From JAGTVG01 sp964389805 (GTDB lineage: Bacteria; Bacteroidota; Bacteroidia; Cytophagales; Cyclobacteriaceae): 9,685 bases of DNA. A program made the translations under genes and the position numbers. The number at the start of each line of letters is the position of its first letter. Position 1 is the stretch's first letter. Shown here in pieces: positions 1 to 6,521 of the stretch. Location: positions 1 through 9,685 of the forward strand of contig CAYMFU010000332.1 of the NCBI GenBank assembly GCA_964389805.1, written 5' to 3'. The notes under the pieces are model-generated. The model ran no database searches. It was given only the letters and a program-made list of their open reading frames with translations, and was not told the origin of the DNA.

Positions 1-1680
1 GAAGATCGTATGGAGATCCTGAGGGACATCTGTGAACGTCACCCCGATCCTGAAAAAAAACTGTATTACAGCCAGGAGCTTCTCGAAGCGGCAGAATCTC
101 TGGGAAATATTGATGACCAGTTCAAAGGACATTTAGAATTAGGGAATGCACTTAAATTACAAGGAAATCTTCCTGAAGCTTTAGAGAGTTACTTTAAAGC
201 CGCTGAAATTGCCAGTGACAACGAGATGACAACATCTTTAGGCAAGATCTCCATTTCCATTGCAGATGCCCATTCATCCATCAATAATTATGAAGTATCT
301 ACCAGCTATTATGAAAGCGCGATCAAGATCCTGAGGGAAGAGAATGATTCGCTTAACCTGGCTAAAGCATTGTATAACGCCGGCGATGAGTACTATAAAT
401 TTGGAAGGCTGGACACTGCAATATTGCACTTCAGGGAATCCGGAGAAATATTCAGGATCCTGAAACATGACCAGGAATTGGCATACAACATCGGCAGCAT
501 GGGTCAGGTCCATGCCAAGCTTGGCAATAACGAAATTGCCGAGATCAACCTCAAACAGGCAATAGATATCCTCACTGAACATGGAGACTATTATCCGATC
601 TGTATTTTCCTGCTGGATTTGTCTTATCTTAACTTAAAAAGGAACGATCCTCAGAATGCGCTTATTCTTGCAGAAAAAAGTCTTTCGTTTGCCATTGAAT
701 ATGGACTCAAAGAACAAATCGGTGAGGCCAACCTGAAGCTTTCTGAGATCTACGAAAACCTGGGCCAGACTACAAAATCACTAAGCCATTACAAAGATTA
801 TATTACCTATCGGGATAGTTTAAATAGTAATGTACAGGAAATAGCTAATCTGCGTACTCAATTCGAAGTTGCACAAAAGCAATCTGAAGTTGATCTATTG
901 ACCAAAGAAGCAGAAATAGCAGACCTTAAGGGTAGAAGACAGATGTGGGTAATTTTCGGCATAGGAATTTCTTTAGTTTTTGTAGTAGCCCTTGCTTACG
1001 TTTTATTCAGAAGGTATAAGTTTGAACAGGAAACAAACCAGATTATTGAACAGGAAAAAAACCGCTCAGAAGATCTATTATTGAATATCCTTCCACAGGA
1101 AACCGCTATAGAATTAAAGGAACGTGGAAGCGTGAGGGCAAAAAGAATAGAAGGAGTAACTGTCCTGTTTACAGACTTTATTCAATTTACCCGGCTTGCA
1201 GAACAGGTAACTCCGGAAAAAATGGTTCAGAGTATTGACTATTATTTTAAGCAGTTTGATGAGATCACATCCCGATACATGCTTGAGAAAATTAAAACCA
1301 TCGGAGACTCATACATGTGTGCTGGCGGCTTACATTCTGATAATTCCCAGGCCAAGGAAGTAATTAAAGCGGCTATGGAAATGGTGGGGAAAATTGAAGA
1401 AGTAAAAAACTCAACTGGTGATATCATTCATTTTGATATGCGTATTGGTATACATACCGGGCCGGTAGTAGCCGGAATTGTTGGCAACAAAAAGTGGCAA
1501 TATGATATCTGGGGGAATACGGTCAATGTTGCTTCCGGAATGGAAGCTAATTCCATGGCTGGAAAGATAAACATTTCCAAGGATACCTATAATTCAATAA
1601 AGGACGAATTTCAGGTTGAATATCGTGGTGAGATTATTGTCAAACACCGTGGGCCAATGAAGATGTATTTTGTGAATTGA
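1..1680 (+). CDS. TPR-containing membrane adenylate cyclase (class III), 5' end outside window
   Basis: Makes cAMP from ATP at the inner membrane (family knowledge); the sensed signal is unknown. The frame is open to base 1 (Glu-Asp-Arg precede the first Met at 10), and a signal peptide is expected upstream, so the gene is probably cut by the window edge. Residue numbers count from the Met at 10. Residues about 30-270 are tandem TPR helices, 275-311 a coiled coil, 313-335 one transmembrane segment, then a linker (LLLNILP) and the cyclase domain from about 380 to 555. Visible active-site residues are metal-binding Asp389 (FTDF) and Asp433 (TIGDSY), adenine-selecting Lys429 and Asp499 (YDIWG), and Asn506. 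The usual transition-state Arg, four residues after the Asn, is Gly510 (ASGM instead of ASRM), so activity may be reduced. It converges on the next gene, with no clear terminator between them. Adenylate rather than guanylate specificity is inferred from the Lys/Asp pair. Confidence 0.93.
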   Translation, partial: EDRMEILRDICERHPDPEKKLYYSQELLEAAESLGNIDDQFKGHLELGNALKLQGNLPEALESYFKAAEIASDNEMTTSLGKISISIADAHSSINNYEVSTSYYESAIKILREENDSLNLAKALYNAGDEYYKFGRLDTAILHFRESGEIFRILKHDQELAYNIGSMGQVHAKLGNNEIAEINLKQAIDILTEHGDYYPICIFLLDLSYLNLKRNDPQNALILAEKSLSFAIEYGLKEQIGEANLKLSEIYENLGQTTKSLSHYKDYITYRDSLNSNVQEIANLRTQFEVAQKQSEVDLLTKEAEIADLKGRRQMWVIFGIGISLVFVVALAYVLFRRYKFEQETNQIIEQEKNRSEDLLLNILPQETAIELKERGSVRAKRIEGVTVLFTDFIQFTRLAEQVTPEKMVQSIDYYFKQFDEITSRYMLEKIKTIGDSYMCAGGLHSDNSQAKEVIKAAMEMVGKIEEVKNSTGDIIHFDMRIGIHTGPVVAGIVGNKKWQYDIWGNTVNVASGMEANSMAGKINISKDTYNSIKDEFQVEYRGEIIVKHRGPMKMYFVN

Positions 1681-1720
1681 ATTTACAAAGGAGAAGGGAC
1701 TTTTTTGACGTTATAGAAAA

Positions 1721-2338
1721 TCAATTATCATTAATCAGTTGACCTATACCTGTTACACTTTGAGTAATTGATGGATTTCCTTTGTAATATATGTTTCCAA
1801 CACCTGTAATTGTAGCATCTAATTCATCCTGTACTCTTACCCTACAATCACCAACACCAGTTGATGAAATAGTACAAATACCCACTTCAAGGTCGTAAGC
1901 ATTAACATGTCCAACCCCTATTAAAGATATAGATAATTCATCTTGGTAGTCTCCGGATAATTCAAAGGATCCTACACCCAATAATCCAATATCGCTAATC
2001 TCATTAATCACGATATCAAATCTGATTTCTACTGTATTCTCTATTGAGATGTTATCTTCAACTCCAATTTTTAAAGTATTGTTGATTACCTCATATGTTA
2101 ATACATCAATAATATTTTGTTGTGCCTTTAGAATTACAGTTTGAGGACTGCCAAGTGTTACATATACATTAGCAACACCCGTGTTTTCAATCATATGAAA
2201 GGAACTTAGGTCAAGGATTTCAGTAACAACAGGTCCGGTACCTATAACCTTTTTATTGTTGTCTAGATCTCCATCTGTATCACATCCATTATAGGCAAAT
2301 AGCAAAATAGCAGCTAATAAATATTGAAACCATTTCAT
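1721..2338 (-). CDS. Head GIN domain (DUF2807) lipoprotein
   Basis: A 205-aa cell-envelope protein of the DUF2807 / 'head GIN domain' family, common in Bacteroidota and of unknown biochemical function. It starts with a lipoprotein signal: positive Lys2, hydrophobic 7-15, and a possible lipobox ending at Cys19 (AYNGC, with Tyr at -3, which is not ideal). An Asp/Asn-rich tether follows. The body opens with the family pattern TGVANVYVT (53-61) and then shows a glycine repeat, G-V/I-G, at 121-123, 141-143, 161-163, 179-181 and 197-199. The 18-20 residue spacing fits one beta-solenoid rung per repeat. The gene is convergent with the cyclase gene, and its promoter should lie in the AT-rich DNA above 2338, where I see no good TAnnTTTG box on the minus strand. 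Often called an adhesin head, but adhesion is not shown by anything here. Confidence 0.88.
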   Translation of the reverse strand: MKWFQYLLAAILLFAYNGCDTDGDLDNNKKVIGTGPVVTEILDLSSFHMIENTGVANVYVTLGSPQTVILKAQQNIIDVLTYEVINNTLKIGVEDNISIENTVEIRFDIVINEISDIGLLGVGSFELSGDYQDELSISLIGVGHVNAYDLEVGICTISSTGVGDCRVRVQDELDATITGVGNIYYKGNPSITQSVTGIGQLINDN

Positions 2339-2579
2339 TTTGATTACATTTTTAATAATATGTGGGAATAAATAGTCCTAAATATCTGATATTCAGCAAA
2401 TAACACCAATAATAAATATAATGATATTTATATGAATAATCAATATATTCATCTCATTTGTATACCCCCATTCTACATTTAAATGCTTCATCCTGTAACA
2501 TGAGTAAGTTTTATTTGATTCTTGTTGACATCGACAATTAAATTTCCTCACTAATATTTGAATATAACATTTAAGATAG
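2339..2579. other. AT-rich intergenic region upstream of the DUF2807 gene
   Basis: About 240 bp of very AT-rich DNA without a credible gene. It should contain the promoter of the minus-strand DUF2807 lipoprotein gene. The only structure seen is a perfect 7-bp inverted repeat, ATGAATA (2432-2438) and TATTCAT (2446-2452), with a 7-nt loop. A 65-codon minus-strand open frame here looks like chance. Confidence 0.5.
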
Positions 2580-2852
2580 ATTCGGCTCACACTTCAAATT
2601 AAAGATAATTATACATATATCACCAACTTTGGAGGTGAATCCGATGATAGTACATGGAGTTTAGATTCCGCTGGTGATAAGATAACTTTGGATGCCGGGA
2701 CTGCTGATGAAATGGTTATTACTATTATTTCTCTCACTGAGAATACGTCAGTGGCAAGTACAGATATGACAGAACTTGCTGATATTGATGAGAATCCATT
2801 ATCACCAGACGTTGAGATCTCGTTAACTGTGGAATTGACATTTTCAAAATAA
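2580..2852 (+). pseudogene. 3' remnant of a secreted or lipoprotein-like gene
   Basis: An open frame of 90 codons ending in TAA at 2850-2852. It directly follows an in-frame TAG at 2577-2579 and has no start codon near its 5' end; the first in-frame ATG is internal, around 2710. The translation looks like real protein: acidic and Thr/Ser-rich, with beta-strand patterns such as DDSTWSLDSAGDKITLDAG and a C-terminal strand SLTVELTFSK. This resembles the C-terminal half of small Bacteroidota lipoproteins of lipocalin-like type (weak, from memory). The DNA upstream is AT-rich and non-coding in all frames, so the 5' part looks deleted rather than frameshifted. It is probably a relic of a deletion or recombination event. 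A short functional peptide from the internal ATG cannot be excluded. Confidence 0.6.
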
Positions 2853-2999
2853 GCATATTAAATTAGAAAGAAGGGCCAGAATGTTTTGATTATTTTCCTA
2901 TAGACAGTCAATATAATCGACATGGTGTGGGAGGATTTTGGTATTTGTCAACTGCCTTTAATGTTTAGCTGAATGTTTTGGGATACTACTGATATTTTT
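2853..2999. other. Non-coding spacer
   Basis: No gene is seen between the gene remnant and the inverted-repeat element. An 8-mer, TTTAGCTG, occurs at about 2965 and again at about 2998, where it enters the left arm of the inverted repeat. No convincing promoter box was found, although TTTTGG about 18 nt ahead of TAATGTTT (near 2940-2970) is a weak candidate. Confidence 0.35.
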
Positions 3000-3053
3000 T
3001 TAGCTGGGAAAGGTATTTATTCTAATAGAAAAGAATAAAAAAAACCCAGCTAA
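3000..3053. repeat. Nested inverted repeat (9-bp outer, 6-bp inner arms)
   Basis: Outer arms TTAGCTGGG (3000-3008) and CCCAGCTAA (3045-3053) are perfectly complementary. Inside the 36-nt loop a second perfect pair, TTATTC and GAATAA, can form about midway. The element lies immediately before an intrinsic terminator and far from any intact plus-strand gene. It may be the body of a structured RNA or the end of a decayed mobile element; the sequence alone does not decide. Confidence 0.6.
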
Positions 3054-3074
3054 GAAAAACCGAGGTTTAAAGCA

Positions 3075-3102
3075 CCACCGCTCTGGTGGGGATTTCTTTT
3101 TT
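3075..3102 (+). terminator. Intrinsic terminator
   Basis: Stem CCACC (3075-3079), loop GCTCT (3080-3084), stem GGTGG (3085-3089), then GGA and a T-rich tract TTTCTTTTTT (3093-3102). AAGAAA at 3052-3057 can also pair with TTTCTT at 3093-3098, closing a larger structure that would compete with the terminator T-tract. No intact plus-strand gene precedes it; the nearest is the remnant ending at 2852. It therefore ends either a relic transcript or a small RNA made from about 3000. Confidence 0.6.
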
Positions 3103-3193
3103 GGAAATAATTGAGGGTTACCAATGTTATTAACTTACATTAACTGTTAGAGTGGCATTGAAGTTGGATTGTTATCAATAGACTTTTACAGCG

Positions 3194-3553
3194 ATGACAA
3201 AATTTACTTTTACTTACTTAAAGCCTGTTGCCTTATTCCTATCTATTGTTGTTTTATTTCAGTGCTGTGCAGTGTTTGATAAGAAACGAGTAACTATTGA
3301 GGAAGCTATTAATAAAGATGATAAAGAAGCTAAGTATATTAAAATTATATCTAAGATTGATCATTATAGACTTGAAGCTCAATATGAATCAATTTATTAT
3401 AAAAACAATGTACTCTATGGAGCTATAACAAAATATGAAACTATATGGATAAATGGTCAAGAAGTTCCAGCTGGGCCGGAAGAAAAATATGAAGAACAAA
3501 TAAATGAAGATGAGATAAGAAAAATTTACCTTCTAATACCCAAAAACCATTAA
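3194..3553 (+). CDS. Small putative lipoprotein of unknown function
   Basis: A 119-aa protein. The N-terminus is a signal peptide: Lys3, a hydrophobic core at about 9-23, then Cys-Cys (LFQCC, residues 21-25), a likely lipidation site. The mature part is charged and has the layout of a recurrent family of small Bacteroidota envelope proteins: an EEAI-type segment just after the signal, then short strands ending in IRKIYL near the C-terminus. That likeness is from memory and the family has no known function. Codon use is AT-rich compared with the downstream sulfatase gene. No clear Shine-Dalgarno site or TAnnTTTG promoter is visible, and the terminator at 3075-3102 separates it from upstream DNA, so it is probably transcribed alone. 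The next gene starts 358 bp later from its own promoter. Confidence 0.72.
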   Translation: MTKFTFTYLKPVALFLSIVVLFQCCAVFDKKRVTIEEAINKDDKEAKYIKIISKIDHYRLEAQYESIYYKNNVLYGAITKYETIWINGQEVPAGPEEKYEEQINEDEIRKIYLLIPKNH

Positions 3554-3911
3554 TCCCTTATTGTCAAAACACCTAACCTGTGAAATCTGTGCTGGTGCAT
3601 TAAATCACTCCAGGCTATTTACTAAAGCCCCTTCCCCTTTACTAATAATAATACAATCTGATATTTACAGAACCAAGGAACCTTTTATATACACCTAAAT
3701 ACTCCGTGGTCCCGTAAAACATATAGACACATCTATCCAATCCTAAGCCTCGAATACGGCTTAAAACTTTCTAAAACCAGCTAAAAATCAGTCGTAAAAA
3801 CCTATCTTGAACTTACATCTGATCCTGTTAAAATAGTTAAGTAAAAAATCAAGGCACAATTTATTTGGTTGAATTCTTTCCCCTATATTTGCCCCCTAAC
3901 AAAACATTGAT
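3554..3911. other. Intergenic region before the sulfatase gene
   Basis: This 358-bp gap holds no credible gene. It contains a perfect 6-bp hairpin, TAAGCC (3744-3749) and GGCTTA (3758-3763), with an 8-nt loop and no T-tract on either side. The sulfatase promoter lies at its right end. Confidence 0.5.
3864..3891 (+). promoter_or_regulatory. Bacteroidota-type promoter of the sulfatase gene
   Basis: TTTG at 3864-3867, a 16-nt spacer, then TATATTTG at 3884-3891. The second box is an exact match to the Bacteroidota primary sigma -7 consensus TAnnTTTG. The spacer is slightly short, but TTTA at 3860-3863 gives a 20-nt alternative. Transcription would begin near 3898, leaving a leader of roughly 14 nt before the ATG at 3912, without a Shine-Dalgarno site, as is usual in this phylum. 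Confidence 0.7.
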
Positions 3912-5531
3912 ATGCCTAAAGGATCCAGAAAACGACTTTTTTTCCTTATTCTATTCTTCATCCTCCCTGCCATACTGGTACTTATGAATCCAATGGCTTC
4001 CTCAGGTTTTAAGATGGATAAAGACCACGAAGCCTTTCGCAGTAAATTCGATTTTTTGCGGACTGCATATCATAATCCGGATAATACGCGCCCCAACATC
4101 ATTCTTATTACTGTTGATGATCTTGGTATGGCAGATTGTTCACTTTACGGTGAAGGAGATATTTTCACACCCAATATTGAACAATTAGGCACCGGGGGAA
4201 TCATCTTTGACAATGCATATGTCACTTCACCTGTTTGCGCCCCATCCCGTGCGGCCATGATTACTGGACGTTACCAGCATAGGTTTGGATTTGAATTCAC
4301 CATGCACGAGCGTTACCTTAAAAACCGGTTGGAGTATCTAGGATTTAGATATTTCGTTAATAGTGAGCCCTGGGTGGCAAAGTGGATGAGTTCCGTTCCA
4401 GATGCAGATGCCATCCATAATCAGGGATTACCTTTGTCAGAAATTACCCTTGCAGAGCTTCTTAAAAAACACGGCTATAATACCGGGATCATGGGGAAAT
4501 GGCACCTGGGATGGAGCAAGGAGAAACAACCTGAGGCTTTTGGTTTTGACGAGCAATACGGCTTCTTCAACAGCCACTCTCTCTATTCTCCTGAAGGTAC
4601 CGATGGCATCGTCAACCAGAAGATTGATGCCGACTGGACGGATTCTTATATCTGGTCAGGACAAAGAAATGGTCCTCATGCCATTTATAGAAATGGAATT
4701 GAGATTGAAGAGAATGGATACCTGACTGACAGGATTACTGATGAATCTATTGCATACATGAATAAACATAGGGAAAGTCCATTCTTCCTTTGGATCTCAT
4801 ACAGTGCCCCACATACACCTCTTCAGGCACCCAGAGAATACGTGGATCAATTCTCTGACATCGAAGATCCTGTAAAAAGGGTATATCGCGCCATGATCAG
4901 CAACCTGGATGATAATATCGGCCGCCTGATGGAATATCTGAGTGATCAAAACCTCGTTGATAGTTCAATTATCTTTTTCATCAGCGACAATGGTGGTGCA
5001 GAATATACACATACGACAGACAACGGCAGGTATGAAGGGGGCAAGAATACAGAATTTGAAGGCGGATTGAAAGTCCCGATGATTATCCACCTGCCAGGAA
5101 AGGCAGCAGCAGGCAGCCGGTTCCCGCATATGGTTAGCTCAATGGATATTTTCACTACATCCATCGCCTCTGCCGGCATTAAAATGATGCCCGGGCGTAA
5201 GTTGGACGGTATAAACCTGATTCCGCACCTGATGGGTGAAAATAAAATGCCTCCCCATGAATACCTGTTCTGGCAACGGGGCATAAGCAAGGTGGTCCGC
5301 AACAATGAATTTAAACTTGTTATGAATGAATATTCAGGCACTGAGATCCTTTACGATCTCAGCCAGAATAAGTATGAAAATCCAGATGTGGCATCATTAA
5401 ATCCCGAGGTTGTTAAAGAACTTAAAATGGCATTTCAAGACTGGTCACAATCCAACAAACCGCCCTTGTGGCCTCCGGTGATTTATTATACGGCTGAGAA
5501 GGATGGAGTAAAGTACTATTTTGAGCAATAG
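3912..5531 (+). CDS. Secreted arylsulfatase-type sulfatase (S1 family)
   Basis: Hydrolyses a sulfate ester, probably on a polysaccharide or other exported substrate; the substrate is not predictable here. The 539-aa length is normal. A signal peptide or anchor spans about 9-28, without a lipobox. The formylglycine motif is C-A-P-S-R at 109-113 (Cys109 becomes formylglycine). Other catalytic and calcium-site residues seen are Asp69-Asp70 (VDDLG), Arg113, Lys196 and His198 (GKWHLG), His301 (SAPHTP), Asp359-Asn360 (SDNGG) and Lys378 (GGKNTEFEGG), so the enzyme should be active. The C-terminal subdomain ends with the WPP...Y...DGVKYYF pattern common in Bacteroidota sulfatases. Residues 131-170 form an aromatic-rich insert between the CxPSR helix and the GLPLSE segment. 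It stands alone, with its own promoter and no SusC/SusD or maturase gene in view. Confidence 0.95.
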   Translation: MPKGSRKRLFFLILFFILPAILVLMNPMASSGFKMDKDHEAFRSKFDFLRTAYHNPDNTRPNIILITVDDLGMADCSLYGEGDIFTPNIEQLGTGGIIFDNAYVTSPVCAPSRAAMITGRYQHRFGFEFTMHERYLKNRLEYLGFRYFVNSEPWVAKWMSSVPDADAIHNQGLPLSEITLAELLKKHGYNTGIMGKWHLGWSKEKQPEAFGFDEQYGFFNSHSLYSPEGTDGIVNQKIDADWTDSYIWSGQRNGPHAIYRNGIEIEENGYLTDRITDESIAYMNKHRESPFFLWISYSAPHTPLQAPREYVDQFSDIEDPVKRVYRAMISNLDDNIGRLMEYLSDQNLVDSSIIFFISDNGGAEYTHTTDNGRYEGGKNTEFEGGLKVPMIIHLPGKAAAGSRFPHMVSSMDIFTTSIASAGIKMMPGRKLDGINLIPHLMGENKMPPHEYLFWQRGISKVVRNNEFKLVMNEYSGTEILYDLSQNKYENPDVASLNPEVVKELKMAFQDWSQSNKPPLWPPVIYYTAEKDGVKYYFEQ

Positions 5532-5549
5532 CATTGTTGCCATGTTATA

Positions 5550-5585
5550 AGATTCGTTGACCGTCCTTTTCCGGTTTTTGAATCT
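5550..5585 (+). terminator. Possible terminator hairpin after the sulfatase gene
   Basis: AGATTC (5550-5555) and GAATCT (5580-5585) pair perfectly, and ACCG and CGGT inside them add four more pairs, giving an interrupted 36-nt stem-loop 18 nt after the stop codon. The T-run lies within the descending arm and no strong U-tract follows, so it may be only a 3'-end stabilising hairpin. Confidence 0.35.
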
Positions 5586-5798
5586 AAACGTATCGATTTT
5601 GACTGACCACCATATTTCAGCTTTCATATATTCTTAAGTATTTGAAATCCAGTGCATTAAACCGAACCCCTCAAAAGTATATCTGAATAAAAGTATAGTG
5701 GTTAACGAATCCGGTTTTGGGTGGTCAATGAGGCTGGAATTTGCACTCAACTAACTATTTAAACCTTTATAATAACATAAAATAAATTTACTTGGTAC

Positions 5799-5830
5799 TT
5801 TCATAATCAATAGTAATACTATTATATTTG
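5799..5830 (+). promoter_or_regulatory. Bacteroidota-type promoter of the TetR operon
   Basis: TATATTTG at 5823-5830 is an exact TAnnTTTG -7 box, identical to the one before the sulfatase gene. The upstream box is weak: TTTC at 5799-5802 with a 20-nt spacer. Transcription should start near 5837, about 13 nt before the ATG at 5850, which supports that start over the GTG at 5844. Confidence 0.65.
5809..5823. promoter_or_regulatory. Perfect palindrome in the TetR promoter, putative operator
   Basis: AATAGTA-A-TACTATT is a perfect 7-1-7 palindrome. It fills the spacer between the promoter boxes and touches the first base of the -7 box. TetR-family repressors bind such palindromes in their own promoters (family knowledge), so autoregulation by the gene starting at 5850 is inferred. 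The half-site AATAGTA recurs at 6958-6964, and ATAGTAAT at 7004-7011, upstream of the SulP gene. Confidence 0.5.
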
Positions 5831-5849
5831 CGCTTAAGCATTTGTGCTA

Positions 5850-6521
5850 ATGGAGAATCTTCAAATTCAAATAAAAGTTAGTCCGGAATTATTCTTAAAA
5901 AATCCAGACTCATCAGCATTGGGGCAAAAAATTGTCTCCTCCAGCATTGAATTAATAATCGAACTGGGATTTGAAGCATTTACCTTTAAGAAGTTAGGTG
6001 AAATTATTGAGTCTCCGGAAAGCTCTATCTACCGTTATTTTGAAAGTAAACACATGCTATTAATTTATCTTACTTCCTGGTATTGGAGCTGGATTGAGTA
6101 TAAGTTAGTTTTTGCAACAAATAATCTTAATTCTCCGGGTCATAAACTCACAGAAGCTGTTAAAATATTAACTCAACCCATAATAATTGATAAGTCATTT
6201 TCCTACATAAATGTAGCGATGTTGGATAAAATCATAATCGCGGAATCGGTAAAAACATATCATACGAAGGATGTCGATAATCAAAATAACAAAGGTTATT
6301 TTAAAGCCTACAAGCAAGTAGTGAAAAGAGTTGGTGATATTGTTCTGGAATTAAATCCGAAATTTGAATTTCCGCATATGTTGGTTTCCACCATTATTGA
6401 AGGAGCTCATCATCAAAGGTACTTTGCAGAGCACCTACCTTCACTTACAGATGTCAATCAAGGGAAGGGCAATATTTCAAATTTTTATACTCAAATGGTA
6501 TTTAAAGTAATTGAAGAATGA
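5850..6521 (+). CDS. TetR/AcrR family transcriptional regulator
   Basis: A 223-aa DNA-binding regulator, counting from the ATG at 5850. A GTG at 5844 would add two residues but sits nearly on the predicted transcription start. The helix-turn-helix lies at about 45-64, with the hallmark recognition-helix end IYRYFESKHMLL at 60-71. The rest is a helical ligand and dimer domain with an unusual aromatic cluster, WYWSW, and a conserved-looking FAEHLP segment. I recall regulators of this build next to SulP genes in other Bacteroidota (memory, not a search). The stop overlaps the start of the next gene by 4 bp (ATGA), so the two are co-transcribed and probably translationally coupled. The palindrome at 5809-5823 suggests self-repression. 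The ligand is unknown; an anion-, pH- or bicarbonate-related signal is only a guess from the neighbouring transporter. Confidence 0.92.
   Translation: MENLQIQIKVSPELFLKNPDSSALGQKIVSSSIELIIELGFEAFTFKKLGEIIESPESSIYRYFESKHMLLIYLTSWYWSWIEYKLVFATNNLNSPGHKLTEAVKILTQPIIIDKSFSYINVAMLDKIIIAESVKTYHTKDVDNQNNKGYFKAYKQVVKRVGDIVLELNPKFEFPHMLVSTIIEGAHHQRYFAEHLPSLTDVNQGKGNISNFYTQMVFKVIEE

Larger units (their letters stand above)
5532..5849. other. Intergenic region between sulfatase and TetR genes
   Basis: About 310 bp without a gene. It holds a hairpin just after the sulfatase stop, an 8-bp inverted pair TGACCACC (5604-5611) and GGTGGTCA (5720-5727), two direct copies of AAAAGTATA (5673-5681 and 5689-5697), and the palindrome-containing promoter of the regulator gene at its right end. 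Confidence 0.5.

Noticed and set aside
2393..2590. 65-codon open frame on the minus strand
   Set aside because: Low-complexity Ile/Asn-rich translation from AT-rich DNA, with no family pattern, no ribosome site and no promoter; it is best read as chance.
3740..3770. Hairpin with a loop resembling a tRNA T-arm (TCGAAT)
   Set aside because: The loop has 8 nt, and no acceptor, D or anticodon arms can be found around it, so there is no tRNA.
4946..5341. 131-codon antisense frame inside the sulfatase gene
   Set aside because: It overlaps a catalytic-core region of a clear sulfatase and has no independent signs of a gene.
5604..5727. TGACCACC / GGTGGTCA inverted pair 108 bp apart, as mobile-element ends
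   Set aside because: Only 8 bp match, no target duplication or transposase lies between them, and such a pair is likely by chance in a region this size.
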